Positions 26,920 through 35,404 of a DNA stretch of 64,000 bases are shown piece by piece. Below the pieces are notes generated by a model. The model ran no database searches. It was given only the letters and a program-made list of their open reading frames with translations, and was not told where the DNA came from. Every line of letters starts with the position of its first letter. Position 1 is the stretch's first letter. Source of the stretch: Lewinellaceae bacterium (GTDB taxonomy: Bacteria; Bacteroidota; Bacteroidia; Chitinophagales; Saprospiraceae); assembly GCA_020636225.1 (NCBI GenBank), contig JACJYI010000010.1, forward strand, positions 1 to 64,000. Direction: 5' to 3'. The position numbers and the translations under genes were made by a program.

Positions 26920-27867
26920 TCATTCCGACCGGACAAACCGCCCTGTCCAGAGAACAGCTGGTGAATCAGCCATGACGAGCAGATGGTACAGACCTGCCGG
27001 CAGGTTGTCGACCCGGATGAAGCCCTGCTCCGGGTAGGGCAGGATGTCTGTAACCGGCTTTCCCAGTGAGGTGATGATCTGATACCGCCATGGAAGTTGA
27101 TCATTGCATCCGCTCACCTGGATCCACGAATTCGCCGGATTGGGAAACAAGGACAGTGATACTCCACCAGCCGCTGGTGGTTGAAGGGATACCAGATCCT
27201 GGCACAGGTCCACATTCCCATCATATCCCAACCCGGGGACATAGAGACAGGATAAGGAATAATAGGTTCAATCCAGAGACAGGCAAACAGGCAGATACTC
27301 CAGGGGCTGCCCGATGGAAAAGGCCGGCATCCATCCAAAGCCGGGAATCACCGTACTGGTGTCCCGTATGGTATCTTGTCCAAATGCACAGGTCCATTCG
27401 ATGGAATAGGCAAACCAGCTGGAATCCATGCGTTCGACGGAAAGGGTATCCAGGACGACCCCGGAGACATTGACCCCGAACCCATTCCAGAAGTCAGGGA
27501 TAGCCACGGTATCACCCGGAAGATGGATCAACCTGTACAACACCGATTGTGCGCCGCTGGTGGCGTTCACCCTGTAGAGGGCTGTTCCGTCATGATGATA
27601 ATACAAGGTTTTCTGGCTGTTCGGTCCCAGGGGGTTCCAGGAAGAATCCCGGTAGGCTACGGCCTGACAAAGGACACCCTGGACCATGACGTCCTCGCCG
27701 GCGGTCATCTTCCAGATGCCCGATCCGGAGAATGCCGAGAAGCTGCCTGCCCAGGTTTGCCCGACCGGAAAACAGGATTGGCCATTGGCAAACCCGCCGA
27801 TGAGGAGGAACAACAGGAGGAAGTGAACATGTCCCATGAATGATTTTTCGGAATGGTAAAATACCAT
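26920..27867 (-). pseudogene. T9SS secreted protein, paralogue of the 25776-26723 gene, interrupted by an in-frame TGA
   Basis: The reading frame runs from 27867 (ATG; an alternative ATG at 27837 begins the signal peptide MGHVHFLLLFLLIGGFANG) and stops at the TGA at 27268-27270. The same frame then continues without shift to 26920, encoding 'YYSLSCLYVPGLGYDGNVD' and a complete T9SS domain ('LSLFPNPANSWIQVSG', '...PAGLYHLLVMA'). The paralogue has 'LFDGTFYTMHC' where this one has LD-stop-TYYSLSC, so a GGA glycine codon probably became TGA. Other genes here end in TGA, so recoding is unlikely. If real, the product loses its sorting domain and would stay in the periplasm. A sequencing error is the alternative. 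Confidence 0.75.
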
Positions 27868-27938
27868 GATTTATTCGGGTGACCTTTCCCAATTGACTTG
27901 TCAACCATGGTTGCCACTGCCCGGGAGATTAAGGTTGC

Positions 27939-28256
27939 TCATCCTTTGGCAGCCGACTTGCCCTGATAAGCCGCCTCCAGGGCATCCTTGAGCAATGCGT
28001 CCTCCACGTCCGCCAGGCGGACATATATCGCCCCCTGTTCACCCCATTTGTTCGGCACGGGATAGACCGCACCTTTCCCCATGGCCACAAAGACATCCTG
28101 GTCTTCCGGAGACAACATCAGACAGGCGAGCTCCTCCGCTTCAGCGAGTGTGGCGAAGATCTTTTTTCCTGCCCTGAAGGAGGTGCGTTCGAAATGGGGC
28201 GACTCGGTCGTCCCGGGAAAGGAGAGGGCAAGCTGGCGAAAGGAGGGGATGTCCAT
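27939..28256 (-). CDS. MmcQ/YjbR family protein
   Basis: 105 residues from the ATG at 28256 (MDIPSFRQLALSFPGTTESP). Family signatures are 'HFERTSFRAGKKIFATLAE' and '...DQDVFVAM' followed by 'PVPNKWGEQGAIYVRL'. The YjbR structure is a double-wing fold suggested to bind DNA, but the role is not established. It is the last gene of a closely packed minus-strand cluster, 28 bp after the NTF2-like gene. The frame is open further upstream to 28592, but that part is the shadow of the preceding gene. Confidence 0.88.
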   Translation of the reverse strand: MDIPSFRQLALSFPGTTESPHFERTSFRAGKKIFATLAEAEELACLMLSPEDQDVFVAMGKGAVYPVPNKWGEQGAIYVRLADVEDALLKDALEAAYQGKSAAKG

Positions 28257-28284
28257 GTCCGGTTGGGTTGACGGGTGAAGGGCA

Positions 28285-28653
28285 TTATTCGGTGGGTAGG
28301 GGCAACCCATGGATCCGGAGAAAGGACAGCCTGTCCCAATACCCGCGCTGGAACCGGATCGAACCGTCATCGATCTGGAAAAAACCGCAACCCCTGAGAC
28401 CAAGGGGGTCCTTCCATTCCAGGATGCCCCAGGGGCCATCCTCCAGGATCTGCTCGACCAGGCAGACCATCTCTGCCGTTGCAAATTCAGCACGAAACAT
28501 CTCCCGTATCGCTTCCCTGCCGACAACAGGTTCCTGGTTGACCTGATGGTTGATGGCATCGGGGTGGTACAGTTCCGCCAACCCGTCGGCATCTTGCAGG
28601 TTGAACCGGCGGACCCATTCTTGCAACAGCGCTCGGGGGGATATGTGATTCAT
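28285..28653 (-). CDS. NTF2/SnoaL-like domain protein
   Basis: 122 residues from the ATG at 28653 (MNHISPRALLQEWVRRFNLQ). Typical NTF2-like features are the N-terminal helix, 'DGLAELYHPDAINHQV', 'VVGREAIREMFRAEFA' and a beta-sheet with 'GPWGILEWKD', 'GCGFFQIDDGSI'. No signal peptide. It could be an enzyme (polyketide-cyclase or isomerase-like) or a binding protein; nothing in the sequence decides. Its ATG overlaps the TGA of the upstream gene (ATGA), so the two are probably translationally coupled. Confidence 0.85.
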   Translation of the reverse strand: MNHISPRALLQEWVRRFNLQDADGLAELYHPDAINHQVNQEPVVGREAIREMFRAEFATAEMVCLVEQILEDGPWGILEWKDPLGLRGCGFFQIDDGSIRFQRGYWDRLSFLRIHGLPLPTE

Positions 28654-29261
28654 GATTTTCGGTATTGGTTGGCCCGGATATTTTCTGCTGCCAGACGTGC
28701 CGTTTCCCGAATGCGTTTTTCCCGGGTTTCCGGCCGTTTTGCCTGTTGGATCCATTCCAGGATGCCGCGGCGGACTGAAGGCGGGAACGACCGGAAATTG
28801 GTCTCGGAAGAAGGATATTCGGCAAACATCCGAAGCAGGTCATCCGGCTCGATCAACTGGCTGACCTCATCCAGCGCCGTCCAGGTTCCCGTTTGTTTGG
28901 CGAGGTCGATCATGGACATGCCGGCAGGGGACATCCGGCCTTCTTCCATCAGACGGCTGGCTAGCGTTTTGTTGACCTGGCTCCAGTTGCTGGCCGGATT
29001 CCGGGGAGATAAGTACAGGTAATAGCTCTGATCATCTCTCTTGTTGGGTTTGCTGTCGATCCAGCCGAAACAAAGAGCTTCCTCGACCACCTCAGGATAC
29101 GTCACCGAAGAGGTCTCACTGGCCTTCTTATAGAGAATGACCCAAATCCCGGGGCTATCCGCATGATGTGCGTCCAGCCAGTCGCGGAGGGTTTGTGCCG
29201 TCGGGAAGGACCAGGCTTGCGCATGCTTGTAATCTTCCTGCCTGGATGCTGAGGCGGTCAT
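28650..29261 (-). CDS. YdeI/OmpD-associated family protein
   Basis: 203 residues from the ATG at 29261 (MTASASRQEDYKHAQAWSFP). The frame also allows a TTG start at 29288 that would overlap the upstream stop. Family motifs are 'LRDWLDAHHADSPGIWVILY', 'VTYPEVVEEALCFGWIDSKP', 'YLYLSPRNPASNWSQVNK' and the C-terminal basic helix '...RRGILEWIQQAKRPETREKR'. Members are annotated as bacteriocin-protection or YdeI-like proteins, with poorly established biochemistry. Cytoplasmic. Third gene of the five-gene cluster. Confidence 0.85.
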   Translation of the reverse strand: MTASASRQEDYKHAQAWSFPTAQTLRDWLDAHHADSPGIWVILYKKASETSSVTYPEVVEEALCFGWIDSKPNKRDDQSYYLYLSPRNPASNWSQVNKTLASRLMEEGRMSPAGMSMIDLAKQTGTWTALDEVSQLIEPDDLLRMFAEYPSSETNFRSFPPSVRRGILEWIQQAKRPETREKRIRETARLAAENIRANQYRKS

Positions 29262-29284
29262 GCCAGTCGGGTGGATCGGTTTGG

Positions 29285-29686
29285 TCAAATGGCTTTCATC
29301 CGGTTGTTCCGGGCATCATGGGTGATCTCCGCCAGTCCGAGTTCCTCCATCAGCGGAGGGATATAGACCCCGAATCGGCCTCTCAATCCTTTTTTAAGCC
29401 CGTACCATCCGCCTACGGGGTTGGTGTCAGACCGGCCCCAGGCTTCCACAGTGCCTTCTTTTGCCTCTTTCTGCTCATCGCAACCGCCCATGTCCATCCA
29501 GTCGCCGTGGGCAGTGAGCATGGCGTGGAGGTCGTCCAGACATCGGGCATCGTACAGGAGGGTAGTGGATCCCACCACACAGACGATGACATCCTTGCCA
29601 TCCTTTTGGTCGCGATACATCTTGTATTCGGAGGAGCCTGGAGGGGTCTTCAGCATCCAGGGGTCTTCCTTGGTTCCTTGGGCCAA
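29285..29686 (-). CDS. Small conserved protein, resembles DUF6855 family
   Basis: 133 residues if started at the TTG at 29686, just before the conserved 'GTKEDPWMLKTPPGSSEY'. A GTG at 29758 would overlap the GNAT gene by 32 bp, and an ATG exists at 29656. The conserved C-terminal block is 'VEAWGRSDTNPVGGWYGLKK' and '...GLRGRFGVYIPPLMEELGLA'. The DUF6855 name is from memory and should be treated as tentative. No signal peptide or membrane segment. The function is unknown; relatives occur beside other small stand-alone proteins such as YdeI and MmcQ types. Confidence 0.75.
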   Translation of the reverse strand: MAQGTKEDPWMLKTPPGSSEYKMYRDQKDGKDVIVCVVGSTTLLYDARCLDDLHAMLTAHGDWMDMGGCDEQKEAKEGTVEAWGRSDTNPVGGWYGLKKGLRGRFGVYIPPLMEELGLAEITHDARNNRMKAI

Positions 29687-29726
29687 TTCAAGAATATTGA
29701 GGAGGTGATGAGAATGAATAAAGATA

Positions 29727-30155
29727 CTACATCCGTCGCTCAAATCGGATCTCTCCACTCGGGGTGATGCCCGTTTCCTGCCAGCCGGCCCTTAGGTAGA
29801 ATGTCTCCGCGCGAGTCCCGGGATCTGTGCTCAACCAGATGGAATCCAGCCCCTGGTCGAACATCCAATCGACCATCCTGTCATGCAAGGCCCGCCCGAT
29901 GCCGTTCCCCTCATATTCCGGTAGCACAAAGAGAGCCCAGATATTCGCATCCTGCAGATCGCCGATGGCAAACCCCACCACGTTGTTTTCCACTAAAGCC
30001 ACCCATCCCTTGCCCCGGTCGAACAGGAAGGTCTTCACATCCTGGTCGGTCACCCGCGACGGATCGGACAGCCGGTTTTCCCGGACAGCGTTTCGGACCA
30101 TCTGGATGGCCGGGATATCGGATTCTCGTGCAGTGCCAATGAGATGAATGATCAT
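29727..30155 (-). CDS. GNAT family N-acetyltransferase
   Basis: 142 residues. The acetyl-CoA binding motif A is 'IWALFVLPEYEGNGIGRALH' (R/Q-x-x-G-x-G/A pattern), preceded by 'GWVALVENNVVGFAIGDL' and followed by 'AETFYLRAGWQETG', the usual motif B. The substrate cannot be told from sequence. ATG start (MIIHLIGTARESD). First gene of the compact minus-strand cluster GNAT - DUF6855-like - YdeI - NTF2-like - MmcQ. Confidence 0.9.
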   Translation of the reverse strand: MIIHLIGTARESDIPAIQMVRNAVRENRLSDPSRVTDQDVKTFLFDRGKGWVALVENNVVGFAIGDLQDANIWALFVLPEYEGNGIGRALHDRMVDWMFDQGLDSIWLSTDPGTRAETFYLRAGWQETGITPSGEIRFERRM

Positions 30156-30380
30156 TGTTTTTATTCAAGAGATGAAGGAAGTCAGTCTGAGGGGGAAGCC
30201 CGCCCAATGTAATTCTTGTTTAGGGAATAAATTGATGTATACTGACTCCGGACCAACACAGTCAACCCGGTTCACGATCAGCACCATGCAAGTCAAAGAA
30301 GTTTCATTCGAAACAGAAAGGGATGAACTGATTACCTTGTCTATGCCAATCAGGTTGATACAGCGAGCTTTTTCATTGCA

Positions 30381-31532
30381 TCATCGCAGTAGGTGGATAT
30401 GAAAGGTCTGACTAAACCCTTGCCCAATACCTTCCCACTGATATTGGATATACCCGGCATACACGCCGCCTGGCATCAGCTGCCCTCGGAAGGTGCCATC
30501 CCACGAGATATCCGGGTGGGAAGTAGTGAAAATCTGTTCGCCCCACCTGTCAAAAAGAGCAACCTTGAAGTAAGAAAAGGAACAAGGTGTATGCACCTGC
30601 CATTCATCATTGTTTCCGTCATTATTTGGGCTGAATGCAGTAGGTAAAAACACATCGCATATCACCGGCTCCGGGCATTCTGAGATTTGTACCTGCAGAC
30701 TATCCACAATACCACATAGCCGATGAACCATTCGTACATCCAGGCTGCCTGCTCTTTCGGGGATGTACTTTTCACTTACAGGAGTACCATCGATCGTGAT
30801 AGTGATGTCTTCAGAATAGACCGGGAGCCACATGGTATCCCCCTCACACCGATCTGCCAGGGCAGGGCCTCTGGGGAGAGATAAAGGCACTATTGCAATA
30901 TCATCCCAGCGATAAACATCACCTAATAATGTCCCGGTATCAATGGTCGTCAGGGCGTCGGGAGAAAAATTGCCGATGATCATGTACTGCTCATTCCCTC
31001 GTGCACGGTAGCAATCTTCAAACAGTATCCACTCCTCCCCCCAGGGGATGATCCCGCTCTGCCATTTGATGTCTGGTGTAAGTGGCAAGTAGCCTGCCTG
31101 AGGACCGGGCAGAGGCACAAAGGAGACCAACGTATCGCTGAAGACAACATGGAACTGATCCGTATGGTAAAAACGATCTGAGCAGGGGCGAAGCCAGGCA
31201 CTGAAATGGTATAGGGAATCTTTGACTAAACTGTTTCTTAGTTTTACATGCATATATTCATGTAATCCTCCATTTGTTGAAGACAAATTACTGATAGTAA
31301 CAACACCATTCCCAGATCTGGGTTCACTCCATAAAGGCATCCATAATCCTGCACATTGATGATAGAGGTCAGGTGTTGAGAACGTTGTAAACCAATTCTT
31401 CAGATAACCATTGATCTGGCCCCCGGCGGTAGGGCACTTCCAGATCTCCTCAAAACCGGGATTGGGGATGAGGTTTTGGGCGGGAAGTGGTCCGGGAGTA
31501 TATATGGCTAAGAGAAAGCCCAATGCCCCCAT
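30381..31532 (-). CDS. Secreted protein with gliding-motility-associated (CHU_C, type B T9SS) C-terminal domain, copy 2
   Basis: 383 residues from the ATG at 31532; the frame stays open to an ATG at 31628. A TAGATTTG -7-like element at 31586-31593 would favour the shorter form. After the hydrophobic leader (LLAIYTPGPLPAQ) comes 'NLIPNPGFEEIWKCPTAGGQ', a domain common in Bacteroidota before CHU_C tails. A beta-rich carbohydrate-binding-like middle follows, and the C-terminal domain 'FLPTAFSPNNDGNNDEWQVH', 'FDRWGEQIFTTSHPDISWDG'. Such tails direct T9SS secretion. The gene at 32000-33235 is a close duplicate, nearly identical at both ends. Confidence 0.8.
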   Translation of the reverse strand: MGALGFLLAIYTPGPLPAQNLIPNPGFEEIWKCPTAGGQINGYLKNWFTTFSTPDLYHQCAGLWMPLWSEPRSGNGVVTISNLSSTNGGLHEYMHVKLRNSLVKDSLYHFSAWLRPCSDRFYHTDQFHVVFSDTLVSFVPLPGPQAGYLPLTPDIKWQSGIIPWGEEWILFEDCYRARGNEQYMIIGNFSPDALTTIDTGTLLGDVYRWDDIAIVPLSLPRGPALADRCEGDTMWLPVYSEDITITIDGTPVSEKYIPERAGSLDVRMVHRLCGIVDSLQVQISECPEPVICDVFLPTAFSPNNDGNNDEWQVHTPCSFSYFKVALFDRWGEQIFTTSHPDISWDGTFRGQLMPGGVYAGYIQYQWEGIGQGFSQTFHIHLLR

Positions 31533-31585
31533 GCGATATTTGAAAAAAAAGGGAGCAATGCTATACGGTGACGCCCGCCATGGCT

Positions 31586-31593
31586 CAAATCTA
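31586..31593 (-). promoter_or_regulatory. Candidate -7 promoter element (TAGATTTG on minus strand)
   Basis: An exact TAnnTTTG match about 55 bp upstream of the preferred start at 31532. No good -33 box. Confidence 0.28.
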
Positions 31594-31628
31594 TTTCGCC
31601 AGGATAAATCGGTCCAGAGCAACATCAT

Positions 31629-31999
31629 GTCCAGTTCTGATCAGATTCCAATTTATGCCAAACGGCCAGAAGCGCACCGATATTTTTCAGCTTTTGAGAA
31701 AATAGCCGTGGCAAAGGGCTACCATAGTGTCAAGGGCACTTCTATTAACCTCCGAAATAGACCAAGGCTCATTAAAACCAAGCGAGACGAGGCATTTCGA
31801 ATGAACCTAGCCATAGCTAAGTGATTGAGAAATAACGAAGTATCGCGAAGGTTTTATTGAGCAAAAATCCTATTAGGATCTGTTTGGTCATTGAGTGGGG
31901 TTGATAGAGGTGCCCTCAATAGATCAGGAGCAGAATGTGAATAGACGATCATCACTTCATACCTGGAAAAGGCCAACTAGCTTGAATGGCACAGTCCCG
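31629..31999. other. Intergenic region between the duplicated CHU_C genes, no gene seen
   Basis: 371 bp, AT-richer than the flanks. The short plus-strand frame ending at 31824 has no recognisable product or start signal. No terminator-like hairpin with a T-run was found after the upstream gene. Confidence 0.4.
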
Positions 32000-33235
32000 T
32001 CATCTGATCAATTGTATCCATAACCCTTGTTTGAATTGTTCTTCTATACCTTCCCACTGATATTGGATATACCCGGCATACACGCCGCCTGGCATCAGCT
32101 GCCCTCGGAAGGTGCCATCCCACGAGAAATCCGGGTGGGAAGTAGAGAAAATCTGTTCGCCCCACCTGTCAAAAAGAGCAACCTTGAAGTAAGAAAAGGA
32201 ACAAGGTGTATGCACCTGCCATTCATCATTATTTCCGTCATTGTTGGGGCTGAAGGCAGTCGGAAGAAAAACTTCACAGATCACAGGCTCAGGGCACTCT
32301 GCTATCTGTACGTCCAGGCTGTCCACCACGCCGCACAGGCGGTGCTCCATCCGTACGGCCAGACTGCCGACTCTATCCGGCACATACAGTTCACCCACAG
32401 GCATGCCATCGATGGTGATCGTCATATCCTCCGGATAGACCGGCAACCACATCGTATCACCAACACACCGGTCGGCCAATTCCGGACCGCGGGGTAGAGA
32501 CAGAGGGGTGAGCGACAGGTCATCCCAGCGATAACCTGCACCGAGCAAGGTCCCTGTGTCAATGGTCGTCAAGGCGTCCGGGTAAAAATTGCCGATGATC
32601 ATATACTGCTCATCTCCCCTGGCCCGGTAGCAGTCCTCAAAGCGGATCCATTCTTCCCCCCAGGGGATCACCCCGCCCTGCCAGCGGATATCGGGGGTTA
32701 GAGGCAAGATTCCCGATTCTGGAGCGCCATCAGGAACATGGGAGACCAACGTATCACTGAATACCACGTGGAACTGGTCGGTGTGATAAAACTGATCTGA
32801 GCAGGGGCGGAGCCAGGCACTGAAATGATACAGTGAATCCTTGACCAGGGGCTGCTTCAGCTTGACATGCAGGTATTCCCGTAACCCCAGATTCTGAGTA
32901 AATGAAAGAGAGGCGATTGTGACCACCGCTTCACCGGAGCGGGGCTCACTCCAGAATGTCTGAAAGCTACCGCAAGTGTGATGCAAATCCGGGGTGGAAT
33001 AGGTGGTAAACCAATTCTTCAGATAACCATTGATCTGGCCCCCGGCGGTAGGGCACTTCCAGATCTCCTCAAAACCGGGATTGGGGATGAGGTTTTGGGC
33101 GTCGGTCTCGACGGGCCGGGATACTGCAATGGCGAGCAGCGTGGTCAGCAGGAAAAACCGGGTGCCGTGCCCAAAAGACGGCACCCGGTTTTCTGGCTTA
33201 CCTGGACAAGACAAAGCGCCCCGTCGCGGCATCAT
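32000..33235 (-). CDS. Secreted protein with gliding-motility-associated (CHU_C, type B T9SS) C-terminal domain, copy 1
   Basis: 411 residues from the ATG at 33235. A GTG at 33184 (giving MPSFGHGTRFFLLTTLLAIA) is an attractive alternative because the ATG lies inside the 3' end of the upstream gene. After the signal peptide the protein has the same order as copy 2: 'NLIPNPGFEEIWKCPTAGGQ', beta-rich middle, 'GRAGSLAVRMEHRLCG'-like strand region and the CHU_C tail 'FLPTAFSPNNDGNNDEWQVH'. The terminator hairpin of the upstream gene overlaps the signal-peptide codons. Probably surface-exposed or released by T9SS; the ligand is unknown. Confidence 0.8.
   Translation of the reverse strand: MMPRRGALSCPGKPENRVPSFGHGTRFFLLTTLLAIAVSRPVETDAQNLIPNPGFEEIWKCPTAGGQINGYLKNWFTTYSTPDLHHTCGSFQTFWSEPRSGEAVVTIASLSFTQNLGLREYLHVKLKQPLVKDSLYHFSAWLRPCSDQFYHTDQFHVVFSDTLVSHVPDGAPESGILPLTPDIRWQGGVIPWGEEWIRFEDCYRARGDEQYMIIGNFYPDALTTIDTGTLLGAGYRWDDLSLTPLSLPRGPELADRCVGDTMWLPVYPEDMTITIDGMPVGELYVPDRVGSLAVRMEHRLCGVVDSLDVQIAECPEPVICEVFLPTAFSPNNDGNNDEWQVHTPCSFSYFKVALFDRWGEQIFSTSHPDFSWDGTFRGQLMPGGVYAGYIQYQWEGIEEQFKQGLWIQLIR
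33154..33192 (-). terminator. Strong hairpin terminator overlapping the 5' end of the downstream gene
   Basis: On the minus strand AAAACCGGGTGCCGT and ACGGCACCCGGTTTT form a perfect 15-bp stem with a 9-base loop, ending in five T. It begins 6 bp after the stop codon at 33198. The plus strand gives the same hairpin with four T. The hairpin lies inside the frame of the next gene and contains its possible GTG start at 33184. Confidence 0.85.
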
Positions 33236-34883
33236 CCTTCGTTTTGAGTGTATAGATATAGATACCGGCAGGATCGGTATTCAGCATGGTCAGTGTGAGG
33301 GACTGTTTTACTGCGGTACCATCGATCTTGCCCTGCCAATGAGGCCGTCCAAGGTGATCGAGTATGGTGATGTCGGTCGAGCCGGGGCTACTCATCACCC
33401 ACTGCAGGGCAGGAGTGGCCCTCGCCGGATTGGGTACAACCTGATGATGCAGGATGCGCACTGGCTGGAGACTACCCTCAATGCCCGAGCCATGCCGGGA
33501 GGCACGCACATCAGCACTGCCCTCGTCATCCAGGCAGAATATGCATTGCTGGGTGATCTGGAAGTAACTGTACGCAGACACGGTGCCGCAAACATTGGAG
33601 GCGAACAGGGTGGCTTTGAAACACTTGTCCTCTGTATCTGTAACAAAGAAATACGGCTGAGGTGTCGGACTGGGAGGTACTTCCACAGTAATATCCAGGA
33701 AGGAAAACTGGGCCGGCATTTCCCCGTTCGGTGCATCGAATGTCCGGTCATAGATGTTCCCTTCTGCCAATGGCTCTCCTGAAAAACAATCCACCTCCTC
33801 TACCAGGATCCGGTAATTCTCAATACTTCCTCCGGTCATGGATGGATAGAGGTACATCCCGATGGAGAGAGGGCCAAGCTCCGGGCCATATAGCACTTCA
33901 GAACGGGGAACGATGCCATCGATGGGCAAATCGTTATTGATCATTTCGATCTGTGCAGAAGCATTCCAGGCAAAGTCCACCGCCGGTGCGCCGAGCTCTT
34001 CCACGAACTGGATATGGCCCCATTTCCGCCGCGATGGCATCTCGGCAGGAGCATTGCAGCAACGCCAGGTGAGTTCGACGATATAATGGTCGCCCTCGTT
34101 CAGGTAGTCGTTGATATTTGGCGCTTTGACATGTGTCGGACAGGCACAACCCGCTTCCAAACGAAGATCCCGCCATGACCAGGTACGGGTGTATACCGTA
34201 TTTCCCAGGGTAGAGCAAGACGCATCCGTTTCCTTGATATTGATGGTGTAGCACAGCCCTTCCATTGTTTCCCATTCATTATCCCAACAAGCCAGCAAAC
34301 TGTTGGGTACACAATTGCCAATTCGCACGGTTTCACAAGTATTATTGAATGTGGCCACTTCCCAGGGTTGCTCACCTGCACCGGTTGGGCAGGCATGCAC
34401 GGCAAAAGGAATATCCGGCAGTACCTGAACGATAAAATCAAGATCCGCATTGCCTGATCCCCCGGTTGAAATCGTATAACTCGAAGGAGAGGAGATGGTG
34501 TTCCCCTTAATCTGAACCAACCATTCACCCTGCGGGTCATATCCCCAGAGCACAAAGTTGAATTCTCCATTCGTATTGGTCGGAATATCAAAGTTGGTGG
34601 GGAAACCATCCAGATAACTGACCCGGATCACGGCGATCACTCCATCACCGGTACAGGCATCCGTCACCTGTCCGGAAAACGACTGGGCGGATATGATTCC
34701 GGGTAGCAGGGTGAGGGCGAACAGGAAAGCCGCCAGGTATACGGAGAATCCTGTCTTTGCACGTAAAGAACCAGAAATCAGTGCTTTCCTGCAGGAATGG
34801 TTGCATCCATCAGGGTCGGGATGATCAACTTGGCGTGATGATTGACTGTGTGTGGGGGGGGGTAAGTTGCTGAATTTCAGCAA
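33198..34883 (-). CDS. Secreted protein with Cys-rich body and T9SS sorting domain
   Basis: 561 residues from a TTG at 34883, the only usual start codon before the signal peptide (AKTGFSVYLAAFLFALTLLP then GIISAQ), so the true start is uncertain. A nine-G run at 34854-34862 just inside could hide a frameshift. The body begins with a CarboxypepD_reg-like 'FSGQVTDACTGDGVIAVIRV' module. A Cys-rich region follows (about 165-300, with 'ACWDNEWETMEGLCYTINI' and 'LTWRCCNAPAEMPSRRKWGH') that I do not recognise. The C-terminus is a T9SS domain ('HHQVVPNPARATPALQWVM', 'ILDHLGRPHWQG', '...DPAGIYIYTLK'). Confidence 0.75.
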   Translation of the reverse strand: MLKFSNLPPPTHSQSSRQVDHPDPDGCNHSCRKALISGSLRAKTGFSVYLAAFLFALTLLPGIISAQSFSGQVTDACTGDGVIAVIRVSYLDGFPTNFDIPTNTNGEFNFVLWGYDPQGEWLVQIKGNTISSPSSYTISTGGSGNADLDFIVQVLPDIPFAVHACPTGAGEQPWEVATFNNTCETVRIGNCVPNSLLACWDNEWETMEGLCYTINIKETDASCSTLGNTVYTRTWSWRDLRLEAGCACPTHVKAPNINDYLNEGDHYIVELTWRCCNAPAEMPSRRKWGHIQFVEELGAPAVDFAWNASAQIEMINNDLPIDGIVPRSEVLYGPELGPLSIGMYLYPSMTGGSIENYRILVEEVDCFSGEPLAEGNIYDRTFDAPNGEMPAQFSFLDITVEVPPSPTPQPYFFVTDTEDKCFKATLFASNVCGTVSAYSYFQITQQCIFCLDDEGSADVRASRHGSGIEGSLQPVRILHHQVVPNPARATPALQWVMSSPGSTDITILDHLGRPHWQGKIDGTAVKQSLTLTMLNTDPAGIYIYTLKTKDDAATGRFVLSR

Positions 34884-35404
34884 ATTGCAATGACTGTCTG
34901 ATGCGAGAATGTGTTTGAGGGGTCATGATAATACATTTAAATGGTGAATTAATGATGTTGCTAAGTATAGATATTTGCCTATTCTATGTAAACAAGTCTT
35001 TAGTGCTATCTTGAACCATGTCTCATTTCAATATGGCTAATATACTAAATATAACCTATTCAAGTCAAGTCTCCGTTGGAACATGAAGGTATCATCCGTT
35101 GCAGACGGTGGGAATTGGTTCTGACAGTTTGTCCTCATTCCAGGTCCAATCAATGGACTCCTGTGTAAATGGGCAGGAGGAGAGCCTGGAAGGCACACGG
35201 GTCATTCCCGGTATGGGCAAACCAGTGGTTTGTTCATTGCCCTCTACAAGTGGCCCATCTTCCTTCTGCTCTTTTTTCAGTTCGATCGTACATTGAAAAT
35301 ATCGATCGCAGAACCTTCCGTTTCGGGGAATCCTATTGTTGATTGGAAGTGTATGTTTGGGTGTGTCTCCTTCGAGTATCTTTAACAATCTCCAATCGAT
35401 TTCA
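34884..35404. other. Divergent intergenic region, no gene supported
   Basis: 521 bp between two divergent genes. The part from 34920 to 35070 is strongly AT-rich and probably holds the promoter of the minus-strand T9SS gene. Overlapping short frames on both strands at 35092-35388 have no recognisable product and oppose each other, so none is called. Confidence 0.4.
35352..35359 (+). promoter_or_regulatory. Candidate -7 promoter element of fadH (TATGTTTG)
   Basis: An exact TAnnTTTG match ending 45 bp before the fadH ATG; TTG occurs 11 bases upstream of it but at shorter than usual spacing for a -33 box. Confidence 0.35.

Noticed and set aside
26920..27867. UGA recoded as an amino acid
   Set aside because: Several neighbouring genes, such as the DUF1835 and DUF1697 genes, end in TGA with nothing conserved beyond it; a nonsense mutation is simpler.
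34854..34862. Frameshift in the nine-G run at the 5' end of the 33198-34883 gene
   Set aside because: No better start codon or longer signal region was found in the other frames upstream, so there is no positive evidence for an indel.
35092..35388. Overlapping small ORFs on both strands before fadH
   Set aside because: No family resemblance, they contradict each other, and a promoter-like element of fadH lies inside.
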